A DNA stretch of 14,264 nt from positions 1,423 to 15,686 of the forward strand of contig PLXF01000068.1 in NCBI GenBank assembly GCA_003151315.1, given 5' to 3'. The notes beneath the pieces are model-generated. The model had not been told where the DNA came from and did no database searches. It worked only from the letters and a program-made list of their open reading frames with translations. Positions 13,290 through 14,264 of the stretch are shown piece after piece; position 1 is the stretch's first letter, and every line of letters starts with the position of its first letter. Origin of the DNA: Parachlamydiales bacterium (GTDB lineage Bacteria; Chlamydiota; Chlamydiia; Chlamydiales; SM23-39). Both the position numbers and the translations under genes were made by a program.

Positions 13290-14126
13290 TCACAGGAAAA
13301 AGCGAAATGTCAGAAATACTCCCCATTGATCGAGATTTCTAGAGGGAAGCCCCAGGATAGTAGAGGGACCGATAGGCAACCATCGATAGTAAGGAGCCAG
13401 TTCTAGCCAAATATCATTAACGCCCCTGCAAGGTATAGGGAGCTTGTAGGCCACAGGCAGACGAATATCAAAGCCCACTCTATTGCTGAGTATCCACGCA
13501 GCTCCAGGCAAACTTTTGACTTTAAGATACTGATTAAATATGGGAAAACAATCAAACTGTAGGCCGGCTGTCCAATTTTCCCATGCATAGTGCGTATCGA
13601 ACCCTGCCATGGCGTAGTAAGTCCGATATCTTAATTTGATAGCTGAGATTGTAGAATAGGCTGAGTGATCATCACTTAAATAATCAAATCCCAGCCCAGC
13701 ATAGGGAGTGAATGTCAAATCTCGACAGACCGGAAAGCAATATCCTCCAACAAATTCCATGTACCATTCATGAAAGCCGCTCTCATTCAAAGAACTAGAC
13801 AAAGGGCCAAGATTGTATACAGTACGCGCCTGTCCAAAAAAAGCCCAAGGCACTTGGTAGGTAAGTTTTCCAACTACGCCTCCAGTACTTCCAGTATAAG
13901 TAGGGGGCGTCGAAAAGGACATCCATGTGTATTGTCCCCCTAAATCAATAGACCAGCCATCAGGACCCTGTCTATTCTCACATGGGGACGCGGGGCGATC
14001 GCATAGCTCAAGTGTGGGCTTATCGCATTCCTTGGGCGGTGTTTTAAACCACGATGCAAAAACTTCACCTGTTGAACAAAGAAGTAAACACAACAACCAA
14101 AGCCTTTGTATTTTGGGTAACATCAC
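13290..14126 (-). CDS. Outer-membrane beta-barrel protein
   Basis: A 278-residue protein with a signal peptide (about residues 1-24, ending VFAS). A Cys-rich stretch follows (CDKPTLELCDRPASPC, residues 34-49), as in several chlamydial envelope proteins. The rest is amphipathic beta strands with aromatic girdles: GWSIDLGGQYTWMSF, VVGKLTYQVPW, WYMEFVGGYCF, FTPYAGLGFDYL, RTYYAMAGFDTHY, WTAGLQFDCFP, VGFDIRLPVAY, IWLELAPYYRW and a terminal WGVFLTFRFFL, which suits BAM-mediated insertion. Eight to ten strands are likely. The start may be GTG 14126 (GAGG eight bases upstream) or ATG 14123 (eleven bases). It is the first gene of an operon with the 13264 repeat protein. Confidence 0.75.
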   Translation of the reverse strand: MMLPKIQRLWLLCLLLCSTGEVFASWFKTPPKECDKPTLELCDRPASPCENRQGPDGWSIDLGGQYTWMSFSTPPTYTGSTGGVVGKLTYQVPWAFFGQARTVYNLGPLSSSLNESGFHEWYMEFVGGYCFPVCRDLTFTPYAGLGFDYLSDDHSAYSTISAIKLRYRTYYAMAGFDTHYAWENWTAGLQFDCFPIFNQYLKVKSLPGAAWILSNRVGFDIRLPVAYKLPIPCRGVNDIWLELAPYYRWLPIGPSTILGLPSRNLDQWGVFLTFRFFL

Positions 14127-14148
14127 ACTAATTGCCTCGTTCTAATTA

Positions 14149-14189
14149 TTGTATCAATCGTTGTATCATACGTGTTTTGAAGAAGTCAA
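14149..14189 (-). promoter_or_regulatory. Candidate control region of the barrel-propeller operon
   Basis: On the minus strand TTGACT (14189-14184) is a good -35 box. TATGAT (14170-14165) resembles a -10 but only 13 bases separate them, so the exact promoter is unclear. TTGTATCA occurs twice on the plus strand (14149-14156 and 14161-14168), a direct repeat with a 12-base period that could be an operator or chance. The stretch 14190-14264 shows nothing else. Confidence 0.3.
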
Positions 14190-14264
14190 TATCTAGCAAA
14201 TAGGTGTTTAGGGCAGCACCCGAGTAAAAGTGGCGCTCTCTATACCTCTCGTGACTCAATAATT

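Overview
The window looks like accessory chromosome from an environmental (chlamydia-like) member of the Chlamydiales. Three things suggest this: a chlamydial-type inverse autotransporter with a beta-helix passenger, several small proteins with the paired hydrophobic segments typical of inclusion-membrane (Inc) proteins, and a Cys-rich outer-membrane beta-barrel. No marker gene is present, so the assignment is an inference.

Region 1-3100 is ordinary. It holds the start of an unrecognised minus-strand gene, a small coiled-coil protein, and a translationally coupled pair (DUF4383 membrane protein plus FAD oxidoreductase with a C-terminal Rieske domain). A small protein with two CxxC pairs ends at a hairpin.

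Region 3090-5540 holds Inc-like membrane proteins on the minus strand. Between them lies the 3' half of a tRNA-Asn gene, broken in the anticodon arm, which is the typical scar of an element integrated in a tRNA gene. The geometry puts the element to the right of it, so much of the window may lie in a genomic island. Two adjacent Inc-like genes share a 27-residue motif, and the upstream one appears frameshifted. A large nested palindrome lies in the following gap.

Region 5540-8007 is an 821-codon inverse autotransporter gene, intact except for one in-frame TGA at codon 65 where Trp is the likely ancestral residue.

Region 8008-11926 carries exported proteins with carbohydrate or surface themes: a DUF1796 papain-like protein, a BclA/C1q-like jelly-roll protein, a glycosyltransferase-like protein, and a GINT1-N-like five-bladed propeller protein. 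Between them lie a TnpB N-terminal fragment and a second gene fragment. The first two genes converge on a strong hairpin and share a related GC-rich leader that ends at their start codons.

Region 11921-14264 is a minus-strand operon: an outer-membrane beta-barrel followed by a secreted repeat protein, probably an eight-bladed propeller, broken by two in-frame TAA codons.

The common thread is export to the cell surface, periplasm or host interface, with recent decay: three of the genes carry single-site disruptions in otherwise clean reading frames.
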